Assembly (NCBI RefSeq): GCF_016785085.1
Contig: NZ_JAENHO010000006.1
Coordinates: forward strand, 62,001-126,000
Direction: 5' to 3'
Length of the DNA stretch: 64,000 bases
Source of the DNA: Paractinoplanes lichenicola
Lineage (GTDB): Bacteria; Actinomycetota; Actinomycetes; Mycobacteriales; Micromonosporaceae
Positions within the stretch are counted from its first letter, which is position 1, and every line of letters starts with the position of its first letter. The notes below the pieces were generated by a model. It made no database searches, was not told where the DNA came from, and saw only the letters and a program-made list of their open reading frames with translations. Positions 35,719-43,645 of the stretch are shown here, piece after piece. Position numbers and translations under genes: made by a program.

Positions 35719-36642
35719 TTGGAGGCCCTCCTGCGCGAGTTGGTCTTGCTCGGCACGGCCAGCCAGGTGCCGACCCGGCTGCGCAACCACAACGGCTACC
35801 TGCTGCGCTGGGACGACGAGGTTATCCTCTTCGACCCGGGTGAGGGCACCCAGCGCCAGATGCTGATGGCGGGCCTCGCGGTCACCCCGATCAAGCGCAT
35901 CTGCATCACCCACTTCCACGGTGATCACAGCCTCGGCCTGCCCGGCATCCTGCAGCGCATCTCGCTCGACAAGGTGCCCCACCCGGTGACGGTGCACTAC
36001 CCGGCGGCCGGCCAGGAGTTCTACGACCGGCTGCGGCACGCCACGAGCTACTGGGACAACGCCACGATCGTCGGCTCGCCCGTTTCCGGTTCCTCCTGGG
36101 TCACGTCCACGCCGGCGGGCCGGTTGACGGCGCTACCCCTCTGGCATTCCCTTCCCACGTACGGGTATCGCCTCGATGAACCGGGTGGGCGCCGGATGGT
36201 TCCCGCGCTGCTGGCCGCTCACGGCATCGCCGGGCCCGCGGTCGGCGAGCTGCAGCGGGCCGGGCGGATCGGCGACGTGACGATCGAGCAGGTCAGCGTC
36301 GAGCGGCCCGGGCAGAGCTTCGCCTTCATCATGGACACCGGGCTCTGCGACAACGTGCACGAGCTCGCCGCGGGCGTCGACATGCTGGTCATCGAGTCGA
36401 CCTTCCTCACCGAGGACGCCGACATGGCCGCGCAGGTCGGTCACCTGACGGCGGCGCAGGCCGGGGCGGTGGCGCGGACGGCGGGCGTACGGACTCTGGT
36501 TCTGACGCATTTCTCGCAGCGCTATCCGGACGCGTCGCGGTTCCTGGCCGAGGCGCGGGCCTCGTTCGACGGGGAGATCGTGGTCGGGTCGGACCTCGGG
36601 CGGGTGCCCGTGCCGCCGCGGCGGGAGGCTACGGTCGCCTGA
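35719..36642 (+). CDS. Ribonuclease Z-like metallo-beta-lactamase-fold hydrolase
   Basis: RNase Z trims tRNA 3' ends. The ~305-residue protein begins [19 protein letters not shown], has the zinc motif [13 protein letters not shown], then [29 protein letters not shown] and [11 protein letters not shown] with further metal ligands. The start is unclear: TTG 35719 is used here, but GGAGG at 35721-35725 is ideally placed for a CTG at 35731 (MRELVLLG), which matches the usual N-terminus. Its stop overlaps the next start (TGATG). Confidence 0.85.
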   Translation: MEALLRELVLLGTASQVPTRLRNHNGYLLRWDDEVILFDPGEGTQRQMLMAGLAVTPIKRICITHFHGDHSLGLPGILQRISLDKVPHPVTVHYPAAGQEFYDRLRHATSYWDNATIVGSPVSGSSWVTSTPAGRLTALPLWHSLPTYGYRLDEPGGRRMVPALLAAHGIAGPAVGELQRAGRIGDVTIEQVSVERPGQSFAFIMDTGLCDNVHELAAGVDMLVIESTFLTEDADMAAQVGHLTAAQAGAVARTAGVRTLVLTHFSQRYPDASRFLAEARASFDGEIVVGSDLGRVPVPPRREATVA

Positions 36643-37166
36643 TGACCGTCTCGCTGCGTACGGCCTCTTCTCAGGGTGATCTTGTCGCGGTGGGGGCGGT
36701 GCATCAGCGCTCGCGGGTGGCGGCCTACGCCGGCATCCTCTCGGCGTCGACGCTCGCGTTGCGCACCGAGGAGGCCTTCGGGGAGTGGTGGACCGAGCGA
36801 TATCGCTGGGAGAAGGACACGCATCGGATGACGGTGGCCGTGGACGACTCCGGCGCCGTGATCGGGTTCTCGTACGTCGGGCCTTCGGAGACTCCGGGCG
36901 CGGTCGAGCTGTACGCGATCCACGTGCTGCCGCCGGTGCTGGGCACCGGGGTGGGGCGGTTGCTGATGGTGGATGCGCTGTCGTCGCTGGCCACCCTCGG
37001 CGAGGATCGGGCCGTGCTGTGGGTGCTGGAGGAGAACTTGCGCGCACGGGAGTTCTACGAGGCCGGCGGGTGGACGGCCGACGGTGGCACCCGGGAGGAG
37101 CCGGTCAACGGTGAACCGGTCGCGCAACTTCGCTACACGATTGACCTGCGCTCAGCCTTTGGTTAG
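36642..37166 (+). CDS. GNAT-family N-acetyltransferase
   Basis: The 174-residue GNAT protein starts at ATG 36642, overlapping the RNase Z-like stop by one base, so the two are coupled. The core shows AVIGFSYVGPSE, ELYAIHVLPPVLGTGVGRLLMVDAL (acetyl-CoA loop in GTGVGR), WVLEENLRAREFYEAGGW. N-terminal RVAAYAGILS is typical of the RimI-like group. Acceptor unknown. An iron box overlaps its stop codon. Confidence 0.87.
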   Translation: MTVSLRTASSQGDLVAVGAVHQRSRVAAYAGILSASTLALRTEEAFGEWWTERYRWEKDTHRMTVAVDDSGAVIGFSYVGPSETPGAVELYAIHVLPPVLGTGVGRLLMVDALSSLATLGEDRAVLWVLEENLRAREFYEAGGWTADGGTREEPVNGEPVAQLRYTIDLRSAFG

Positions 37167-37176
37167 CCTACCCTAA
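37158..37176 (-). promoter_or_regulatory. Orphan iron box
   Basis: On the minus strand the sequence TTAGGGTAGGCTAACCAAA matches the 19-bp IdeR/DmdR1 consensus at 17 positions. It overlaps the end of the GNAT gene. No minus-strand gene follows it, and on the plus strand the next ~790 bases are a repeat block, so its target is unclear. Confidence 0.6.
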
Positions 37177-37265
37177 CTACGGACGCCGCCCAGGCCGCCA
37201 CGTCGGGGCTCGTTCGTCGTGGACGATGCGTGCCGCTGTCACGGCCGGCGCATCGACCTTGATTC

Positions 37266-37297
37266 GGCGCGCCCGGTCTTGCCGGGTCGGGCGCGCC
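37266..37297. terminator. Strong GC hairpin after the GNAT gene
   Basis: GGCGCGCCCG (37266-37275) pairs perfectly with CGGGCGCGCC (37288-37297) around a 12-base loop. No T-run follows. It may stop or insulate transcription before the repeat block. Confidence 0.5.
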
Positions 37298-37313
37298 GGA
37301 GCTTCCCTCTCCC

Positions 37314-37548
37314 CGTACGGCCTTGGCTCGCGCTCTTCTCGTACGGCTTGAGCTCGCGTTTTTCTCGTACGGCTTCAGCTCGCGCTCTTCCCGTACGGCT
37401 TGAGTTCGCGTTTTCTCGTACGGCTTGAGCTCGCGTTTTGCCGTACGGCTTCAGCTCGCTTCTCGTCCCGTACGGCATCAGCTCGCGACTTGCCTCGTAC
37501 GGCTCGCTCCTGCGACTTTTCTCGTACGGCCCGCTCCCGCGACTTTCC
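37314..37548. repeat. Tandem array of nine 25-27 bp units with CGTACGG core
   Basis: The core CGTACGG occurs at 37314, 37340, 37366, 37392, 37417, 37442, 37469, 37496 and 37523, a spacing of 25-27 bases. Between cores are variants of CTTGAGCTCGCGTTTTCT. A tenth, degraded unit (CGTTCGGGG) follows. The 795 bases from 37167 to 37961 otherwise hold only the hairpin at 37266 and no convincing gene; 37560-37961 is unremarkable GC-rich sequence. Confidence 0.88.
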
Positions 37549-37961
37549 GTTCGGGGCTTGCTCCTGCGATCCGCTTTACGATCGCTTGCGCACACCACCC
37601 GCGCCGCCGCTTCTCGTGCCGCTCGGGCCGCAATCCCCTTCCCCATTTCCGACTTATCGCCTTTTTCATTTCTTGGCTGGGCGGGAGCGCAGGACCGATA
37701 TGGAACGGGGGAACCTGTGGCCCCACGCTCCCGCCAACCATCCCGCCCGAACCGGGGTCGCGTCTGGCCGGAGACGCTGGACCGACGGAGGCATGCCGGT
37801 CCTGATCCGGATCAAGGGCGGGTCTTGCGGCGGGAGATCGCGACGCTGGCGGGGCGCAGCGGACTCACCGCCGGACGACGTCATCCCGGGCCGGGTAGCC
37901 ATGCCTGCCGGGGGAGGTCAAGCGGACGGGCGACGTCGAAGCTCTGTGCAGTTGTGTTCGG

Positions 37962-38303
37962 CTACTCGAAGCGGCCGCGGTTGACCGGGCGTGGCTCCTC
38001 ACGGCCGGCCCGCAAGCCGGGCATCGACCTGATGCTGTTCAGGTCGTGACGGACGGTCCACGCCTCCCGCCAGGGGCGACGGGATGCGGCGTCGGCCCGT
38101 TCGGCGAGCCGGCGTGGCGAGCATGGCCAGCGCCATCCACACCAGACACACTCCCCGTTGCCGTCCGGCTCCGCGTGCCGCCCGAGCATCTGCTGAGCGT
38201 CCTGCCACAGCAGGCGGTCCACAATGTCGGTCGGCATCGACTCGGCGATGACCATTCCCTTGTACCCCTCCGTCGGTGATTCGGGTGCCGGTCGGGTCGT
38301 CAT
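37962..38303 (-). CDS. Small Cys/Trp-rich protein with WCG motif
   Basis: The 113-residue product (ATG 38303) has a variable N-terminus, then MPTDIVDRLLWQDAQQML, GECVWCGWRWPCSPRRLAERA and a basic tail. The C-x2-C ... C spacing and WPCSPRRLAERA occur in many small actinobacterial proteins of unknown function in my experience; a zinc knuckle is possible. A later ATG (MPTDIVDR) is an alternative start. It is divergent from the protease gene. Confidence 0.72.
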   Translation of the reverse strand: MTTRPAPESPTEGYKGMVIAESMPTDIVDRLLWQDAQQMLGRHAEPDGNGECVWCGWRWPCSPRRLAERADAASRRPWREAWTVRHDLNSIRSMPGLRAGREEPRPVNRGRFE

Positions 38304-38472
38304 ACGTCCGTCACGACCCATACAACCGCCCAGCGCCATCCGCCGGTCGGACTTTCTGTGCGATTAGCGCGACCCAGAGTGACGGACACGTGTAGCGCCT
38401 TTTGCACACGTGTTCGCCGTGGGCGGACTTCTGGCGGGCATCGATGCCGGTCGGGGGCGTGTTGAAGCACTC

Positions 38473-39417
38473 ATGGATACCGAACACACGGGTGTCGATT
38501 CAGGGGCACTCGATGCCTACAGCCGTGTGGTGACCGGCGTCGCCACCAAACTTCTGCCGTCGGTCGCGGCCCTCTCCGTGCGCACCTCGCGCGGCCAGGG
38601 CGCCGGCTCGGCGGTCACCTTCACCGACGACGGTTTTCTGCTGACCAACGCACATGTGGTGGCCGGGGCGAGCGGCGGCACGGCCGACTTCGCCGACGGC
38701 ACCGAGACCCGCTTCGACGTCGTCGGGGCGGACCCGCTCTCCGACCTGGCCGTCGTGCGGGTGCACAACCCGGGGGCCCCGGCCGCCCCGCTCGGCAACG
38801 CCGACGAACTGAAGATCGGCCAGCTGGTCGTGGCCGTGGGCAACCCGATGGGGCTCGCCGGTTCCGTCACGGCGGGCGTCGTGTCGGGCCTGGGCCGCTC
38901 ACTCCCAGCCCGCGACGGCCGCCGCGTACGCATCATCGACAGCGTCATCCAGACCGACGCCGCCCTCAACCCCGGCAACTCGGGCGGCGCCCTGGCCGAC
39001 TCGACCGGCACCGTGGTCGGGATCAACACCGCGGTCGCCGGTTACGGCCTCGGGCTGGCCGTCCCGATCAACGCCACCACCCGCGCGATCATCGGCGAGC
39101 TGGTCGCCAACGGCCGCGTGCGCCGGGCGTGGCTCGGGGTGGCCGGCGTCCCCGCACCGCTGCCACCGGCGCTGGCCGACCGGCTGGGCCAGAAACTCGG
39201 GCTCCGCGTGGTCGAGGTCGTCCCCGGCAGCCCCGCCGGCAACGCCGGAATCTACCTGGGCGACATCCTGATCACGGCCGGCGGCCAGTCCACGCAGAGC
39301 GTGCAGGCGTTGCAGCGCCTCATGCTAGGCCCCGCGATCGGCACCAACCTGCCGATCACCCTGCTCCGCAAGAACGCGCTGGTCGACGTGGTCACCGTCC
39401 CCGCCGAACTCAACTGA
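38473..39417 (+). CDS. Trypsin-like serine protease with PDZ domain (S1C/HtrA-like), no obvious export signal
   Basis: The 314-residue protein has the S1C catalytic triad: His61 in LTNAHVVAG, Asp91 in PLSDLAVVRV, Ser170 in NPGNSGGALAD, then a C-terminal PDZ domain (GLRVVEVVPGSPAGNAGIYLGDILITAGG). HtrA proteins usually have a signal peptide or membrane anchor; none is visible from ATG 38473 or from the upstream GTG 38410, so this one may be cytoplasmic. Only a weak ribosome site precedes the start. Confidence 0.9.
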   Translation: MDTEHTGVDSGALDAYSRVVTGVATKLLPSVAALSVRTSRGQGAGSAVTFTDDGFLLTNAHVVAGASGGTADFADGTETRFDVVGADPLSDLAVVRVHNPGAPAAPLGNADELKIGQLVVAVGNPMGLAGSVTAGVVSGLGRSLPARDGRRVRIIDSVIQTDAALNPGNSGGALADSTGTVVGINTAVAGYGLGLAVPINATTRAIIGELVANGRVRRAWLGVAGVPAPLPPALADRLGQKLGLRVVEVVPGSPAGNAGIYLGDILITAGGQSTQSVQALQRLMLGPAIGTNLPITLLRKNALVDVVTVPAELN

Positions 39418-39445
39418 CCCCCGCCTCGCCTGGGATACTTGCCCC

Positions 39446-39751
39446 ATGATCGACCCAGGCGAGGCGGCCGGCCTCCTGCTCGTGGCCATTGTGGACATGT
39501 CCCCCGCCGACCCGGCCCGGGGCAGGCAGTACGAGGATGCGGTGCTGGCCCTGCTCCCCCGCCACGGCGGCACCCTGGAGCGGCGCCTGCACAGCACGGA
39601 CGCCCACTCGGAGGTCCACCTGATCCGCTTCGAGTCCCGCGCGGGCTACGACGCTTTCATGACCGACCCCGATCGTCTGGCGTTGCGGGCCTCGTTCGCC
39701 GAGGCGGCCCCCACGACCCGGGTGATCGAGGTGGCGGCACCCCATCCTTAG
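39446..39751 (+). CDS. Small alpha-beta barrel protein (DUF1330-like)
   Basis: A 101-residue protein with one ferredoxin-like alpha-beta unit: LLLVAIVDMSPADPARGRQYED, LLPRHGGTLERRLHS, HLIRFESRAGYDAFMTDP. It resembles DUF1330/antibiotic-monooxygenase-like dimeric barrels; function unknown. Its TAG stop lies inside the first unit of the downstream 31-bp array. Confidence 0.75.
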   Translation: MIDPGEAAGLLLVAIVDMSPADPARGRQYEDAVLALLPRHGGTLERRLHSTDAHSEVHLIRFESRAGYDAFMTDPDRLALRASFAEAAPTTRVIEVAAPHP

Positions 39752-39980
39752 AAACGGCCGCCTCACCCCGCGATCCTTAAGATCGGCCGCCTCCACCTCC
39801 GCGTTTCTTAGAAACGGCCGCCTCCACCTCCGCGTTTCTTAGAAACGGCCGCCTCCACCCACGCGTTTCTTAGAAACGGCCGCCTCCACCCACGCGTTTC
39901 TTAGAAACGGCCGCCTCCACCCACGCGATTTTTAGAAACGGCCGCCTCCGCCCCCAAGATTTTTAGAAACGACCGCCTCC
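39746..39980. repeat. 31-bp x 8 tandem array spanning the stops of two convergent genes
   Basis: The core TTAGAAACGGCCGCCTCC recurs with TTA at 39748, 39777 (variant TTAAGATC), 39808, 39839, 39870, 39901, 39932 and 39963: one spacing of 29 and six of 31 bases. The first unit holds the TAG of the plus-strand gene and the last unit holds the TAA of the minus-strand TPM gene, whose 3' end (GGAGGCGGTCGTTTCTAA) is the template of the unit. Each unit also holds a small inverted repeat, GTTTCT-T-AGAAAC. Confidence 0.92.
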
Positions 39981-42188
39981 GCCCCGGCGGCCGCCGCCGC
40001 CACCGCCGCCGCCGGACGTGCGGCGGCCCCTCGAGCCACTGCCGCCGAAACCGCCGCCGCTGAAGCCGCCGCCCGAGCGCCCGCCGTAGGAGCGGCCGCC
40101 GCCGGACAGGATGCCGCCCAGCACCGCGCCGGCGAACGCGCCCGCGTCGAAGCCGCCCGACTGGCCCGGCCCGCCCCAGCCGGAACCGCCGCCACCGCCC
40201 CAGCGCTGCACGTCGAGCCGGGCCGCCTGGCCCGCGTTGGCCGCGAGCCGCCGTGCCTGCCGAGCCTCGGCCAACGCGGTCGCCGGGTCGGTGCCGGCCA
40301 CACTCTCGGCCGTCGCCAGGTGACGCAGCGCCTCGGAGAGAGTGGCTCGCGCGCCGGAATCCACCGCCCCGCGGCGAGTGGTGATGAAATCGTTGGTCGC
40401 CGCCACTTCGGCCCGGGCCACCGGCAGCTCCTGGGCCAGCAGGCCGCGGTCGTGGGCCAGCCGCTCGGCCACGTCGCGGGCCTCGGCCAGCGCGGCGTCC
40501 AGGGCCGCGTCGGCCGCCTGCAACGTGGCGACGGCCTCGATCGGATCCGGCCGCGACACGGCCAGCGCGGTCGCCGCCGCGGCCAGCGCCTGCTCCCCAC
40601 CGGAGATCGCGGCGGCCAGCCCCGCCGGAGCCGGGCCGCCCCCGCTCAGCGCCGCCCGCCCCGCGGCGATCTCGCCGGTGATCTCGGCGATCAACGCCTC
40701 GGCCGCGCTCCGGGCGGCCGGCAGATCAGCGGCGGCCCGGCTCACCGCGGCCACCAACTGCTCCGCCTGGTCGACTGCCTGCTCCGCGGCCCGCACGGCA
40801 AGCGCCGCCTCGGCCCGATCCCCGCCGGGCACACCCCCCTCGGACCCGGCCGCGCCCGTTGCAGCGCCGCCGGTCGTGCTCGGACCTGCGCCCGCACCAT
40901 CACCGCCAGGATCCGCACCACCACCGGCCGCACCCGCCGCGTCGCTCGAACCCGCACCGCCACTGGGCACACCCGCCGCGCCGCTCGAACCCGCGCCGCC
41001 ACCGGTCATACCCGCAGCCGGGTTCGACACGCCGCCGCCGGGATTTGCGGCTCCGGACCCGGCGGCGTCGGCCAGCGCCTCCCGGGCCTCGGCCAGCGCG
41101 GAGGCCGCGAAGGACAGCCGTTCGCGGGCCTGGTCCACATTGGTGGCGATGGCGGTGACCGCGCCGCCGGAATACGTGGTCAATACCTGTTGGGCCGTTG
41201 CCTCGGTGGCCGGCAACGACTGCTCGATCGCCGCCCGGCGCCGGTCGATCTCGTCGGCCGCCTCGGCCGCCCGGCCCTCCAGGTCGCGCAGCCGGTCGAA
41301 GGCCTCGGACTCGGCGTCCAGCCGGGCATCGGCACCCTGACACAGCTCAATGATCTTCGTCAGCGTGTCGCGGCGGCGGGCCTCGTCGGGGGCGGGCTCC
41401 TCCTCGAGCGTCATCCGCAACCGGAACGCCTCCGCCACGTCCTGCCGGGACGCCTGCAGCGCGGCCTGGAACGGCGCGGTGGCCTCGGCGCCGTACTGCG
41501 CGGCGGCCAGCCCCAACTCACGCTCCCCGGCCCGCAGGTCGTCGTCGAGCTCGATGAGCAGCGCGTTGGCCTGACTGGTCAACTCGTCCAGGCTCGGCCC
41601 GGCCGGGGCCTGCGGCGCGGCGCTCGGGGCCGGACGGCGTCTGCGCCGCAACCACCACCAGGCCAGCGCCACGAGCACCACCAGCACGACGATCAGCCAC
41701 ACCCACCCGAAACCGCCCCCGCTCGCCGCGTCGGCGTACCCCTGGGCACCCGCGATCACCGCCGCCGACCAGTCGCTGCGGCTCAGGGCGGGCTCGATGT
41801 CCTGCTCGGCCACGTCGGCGAGCTCGCTGTCGCTGAGCCGGGAATCGTCGGGGAACGAATACGCGTACGCCCGGTCGGTCACCGCCACGGCGAGCAGCGC
41901 GTCACGATCGCCGAGGTCGCTGAGCCGGGCCGTCTCATCGGTCCACTCCTGCGCCGGCGTGCCGTCGAACGAGTCGACCAGGACCACGAACAGCTGCAGC
42001 CCCGTCTTCTCCTGCAGATCGCGGAGCGCCGCGTCGACCGCACCCCGATCGTCGAGCACGCCGGCCCGGTCGGTCACCTGAGTGGCGAGCCGCTCGGGGG
42101 CCTGCGCCCCGGCGGGCCCGGCCATCAGCACGACGGCGGCCGCGGCCAGCACCGGCAGGACGACAAGACGACGCAGCTTCGATATCAC
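39963..42188 (-). CDS. Secreted/membrane TPM-domain protein with long coiled linker and Gly-rich C-terminus
   Basis: The 741-residue protein has a signal peptide (VLPVLAAAAVVLMAGPAGAQA), a TPM domain (VTDRAGVLDDRGAVDAALRDL, LFVVLVDSFDGTPAQEW, RAYAYSFPDDS), one membrane segment (WLIVVLVVLVALAWWWL, about 160-180), a long Ala-rich helical region containing imperfect Gly/Ser/Ala repeats, and a tail of RSGGGFSGG-type Gly repeats ending GGGGRF. GTG 42188 is the start. TPM proteins are thought to act at membranes, some in photosystem repair or as phosphatases; here the role is unknown. The 3' end seeds the neighbouring repeat array. Confidence 0.88.
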   Translation of the reverse strand: MISKLRRLVVLPVLAAAAVVLMAGPAGAQAPERLATQVTDRAGVLDDRGAVDAALRDLQEKTGLQLFVVLVDSFDGTPAQEWTDETARLSDLGDRDALLAVAVTDRAYAYSFPDDSRLSDSELADVAEQDIEPALSRSDWSAAVIAGAQGYADAASGGGFGWVWLIVVLVVLVALAWWWLRRRRRPAPSAAPQAPAGPSLDELTSQANALLIELDDDLRAGERELGLAAAQYGAEATAPFQAALQASRQDVAEAFRLRMTLEEEPAPDEARRRDTLTKIIELCQGADARLDAESEAFDRLRDLEGRAAEAADEIDRRRAAIEQSLPATEATAQQVLTTYSGGAVTAIATNVDQARERLSFAASALAEAREALADAAGSGAANPGGGVSNPAAGMTGGGAGSSGAAGVPSGGAGSSDAAGAAGGGADPGGDGAGAGPSTTGGAATGAAGSEGGVPGGDRAEAALAVRAAEQAVDQAEQLVAAVSRAAADLPAARSAAEALIAEITGEIAAGRAALSGGGPAPAGLAAAISGGEQALAAAATALAVSRPDPIEAVATLQAADAALDAALAEARDVAERLAHDRGLLAQELPVARAEVAATNDFITTRRGAVDSGARATLSEALRHLATAESVAGTDPATALAEARQARRLAANAGQAARLDVQRWGGGGGSGWGGPGQSGGFDAGAFAGAVLGGILSGGGRSYGGRSGGGFSGGGFGGSGSRGRRTSGGGGGGGGRRGGGGRF

Positions 42189-42442
42189 CAGCCCAACCTA
42201 GGCGCTGGACCTCGCCGCGTCCGCTCCGATCCCAGCCCTGTGGATAACTCGACGCCCCGAAATCGCGTTTCAGGCATTCTGTGGACAGCCAGAACGCGAA
42301 CGGCCGCCACTGTCTTAGGGTGGGGGACCCCCTAGGCGGGCGGGTTAGGGCTGGTTGGCGCCGGGCAAAACGGGACAAAATCCAGCCGTGCGGAGATCCA
42401 CTCGGACGCGTCGACGAGCCGGCCGCACGCCCCGGACCGGCG
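42189..42442. other. Intergenic gap with one DnaA-box-like 9-mer
   Basis: The 254 bases hold no gene. TGTGGATAA at 42239-42247 is the reverse complement of the DnaA box TTATCCACA; a weaker TGTGGACAG lies near 42294. A GC hairpin-like stretch occurs around 42316-42335. A promoter for the TPM gene is expected here but none is obvious. Confidence 0.4.
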
Positions 42443-43018
42443 TCACGCGGTGTACGGGCGGTAGGTGAGGACGACCACGCCGCTCGCCAGCGGGACAGCC
42501 GACACCAGCGTGAAGCGGGTCGGGTCGAAGTCTCGGCGTACGAGTGGGACTCCCTGGCCGGCGATCACCGGGCTGAGCTTGATGACCAGTTCGTCGACCT
42601 CGGGCAGTAGTTGGCCGGCCAGGTCGGCGCCGCCGCAGAGCCAGATGTCGAGGCCTTCCTGCTGCTTGAGTTTGCGGACGAACTCCACCGGGTCGCCGTC
42701 GACGATCTCCGGGTCGCCGCCCTGCGGCAGGGTGCGGCTGAACACGTACTGCTTCAGGTGGGCGTACGGGCTGGTGATGCCGGCTTTCAATCCGGGTTCG
42801 AGGGTGCCTCGGCCCATCACGAGGGTGTCGAACGCGCGGTTCGGGGTGTCGGCGGGGATGCCGAGGGGCTCGCGCAGATGCGTGGGGAGGGTTTCCGGAT
42901 AGCGGGTGCGGATGTATTCCAGCAGGTCGGGCTCGAACGGGAAGAACTCGAAGGTCCCGTCGGGGCCGGCGATGAAGCCGTCGATCGTCGACGCGATGTA
43001 GTAGACGAGCTTGCGCAA
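42443..43018 (-). CDS. Dihydrofolate reductase-family protein (RibD C-terminal-like)
   Basis: The 191-residue protein is of the DHFR/RibD-C fold: VYYIASTIDGFIAGPDGTFE, AFDTLVMGRGTLE, YVFSRTLPQ, DIWLCGGADLAGQLLPEVDELVI, PLVRRDFDP. Such actinobacterial proteins are uncharacterised reductases. I chose TTG 43018 (MRKLVYYI) with GGAGG five bases upstream; longer frames run into the divergent regulator. It is probably controlled by the TetR protein through the palindrome at 43046. Confidence 0.85.
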   Translation of the reverse strand: MRKLVYYIASTIDGFIAGPDGTFEFFPFEPDLLEYIRTRYPETLPTHLREPLGIPADTPNRAFDTLVMGRGTLEPGLKAGITSPYAHLKQYVFSRTLPQGGDPEIVDGDPVEFVRKLKQQEGLDIWLCGGADLAGQLLPEVDELVIKLSPVIAGQGVPLVRRDFDPTRFTLVSAVPLASGVVVLTYRPYTA

Positions 43019-43045
43019 GACTGCCTCCGGGGTAATCACTATGCC

Positions 43046-43063
43046 TGTAGTGGTTAGACTACA
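43046..43063. promoter_or_regulatory. TetR-type operator palindrome
   Basis: TGTAGT-GGTTAG-ACTACA is a perfect inverted repeat with a six-base spacer, between the divergent DHFR-like (start 43018) and TetR (start 43067) genes. It ends three bases before the regulator start, so binding would block both transcripts. Confidence 0.75.
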
Positions 43064-43066
43064 ACA

Positions 43067-43645
43067 GTGGTCAGCAATCCTCAGCGCCGTGATCTGCTTG
43101 CCGATGCGGGGCTTCGGGTCCTCGCCCGGAGCGGCGCGCGCGGTCTCACCCATCGCGCTGTCGATCAGGAGGCGGAGGTGCCGGCCGGCACGGCGTCGAA
43201 CTACTTCCGGTCGCGGGACGCCCTGTTCAGCGGGCTGGGCGAGCGGATCTTCGCGCGGCTGGCGCCGACCGATGACGACGTCGCGCGGCTGGAGCAGCGC
43301 GGCTCGATGGCCGATTATCTGCGCGACATCGTGCGGCGCACCACTCGCGAGCCCGATCTGATGCGGGCGCTATTCGAATTGCGGCTGGAGGGGGCGCGCC
43401 GGCCCGAGCTCGGCCGGATGCTGGCGGCAACCCTGCACCGCACGTACGCGGAGGATGTCGCTTTTCACGCGTCGACCGGGCTGCCGGGGGGCCCGTTCGA
43501 GATCGCGCTCCTGCACTACGCGCTCGACGGCCTGCTGTTCGACCTGCTCAGCACGTCCATCGGGGCCGACGCCACAACCGACCAGGCGATCGAGGCATTC
43601 GCGAAGCGCCTGACCACATGGGGAGCAGCGCCGGCCCAGCAATGA
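43067..43645 (+). CDS. TetR-family transcriptional regulator
   Basis: The 192-residue protein has an N-terminal helix-turn-helix (RDLLADAGLRVLARSGARGL, THRAVDQEAEVPAGTASNYF) and an all-helical ligand domain typical of TetR proteins (LRDIVRRTTREPDLMRAL, ALLHYALDGLLFDLL). GTG 43067 sits three bases after the palindrome, so the transcript may be nearly leaderless. Likely autoregulated and a repressor of the DHFR-like gene. Its TGA directly abuts the stop of the convergent CBS gene. Confidence 0.92.
   Translation: MVSNPQRRDLLADAGLRVLARSGARGLTHRAVDQEAEVPAGTASNYFRSRDALFSGLGERIFARLAPTDDDVARLEQRGSMADYLRDIVRRTTREPDLMRALFELRLEGARRPELGRMLAATLHRTYAEDVAFHASTGLPGGPFEIALLHYALDGLLFDLLSTSIGADATTDQAIEAFAKRLTTWGAAPAQQ

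Noticed and set aside
37314-37548. CRISPR array
   Set aside because: Units are imperfect and contiguous, with no uniform repeat and no unique spacers; no cas genes in the window. The same holds for the arrays at 12.3 and 39.7 kb.
37219-37961. Short overlapping reading frames in the CGTACGG array, and a loose resemblance to a helix-turn-helix start near 37800
   Set aside because: Composition follows the repeats and GC bias; no consistent motif or ribosome site.
42200-42440. Replication origin near the DnaA box
   Set aside because: Only one perfect box and no dnaA, dnaN or rpmH neighbours.
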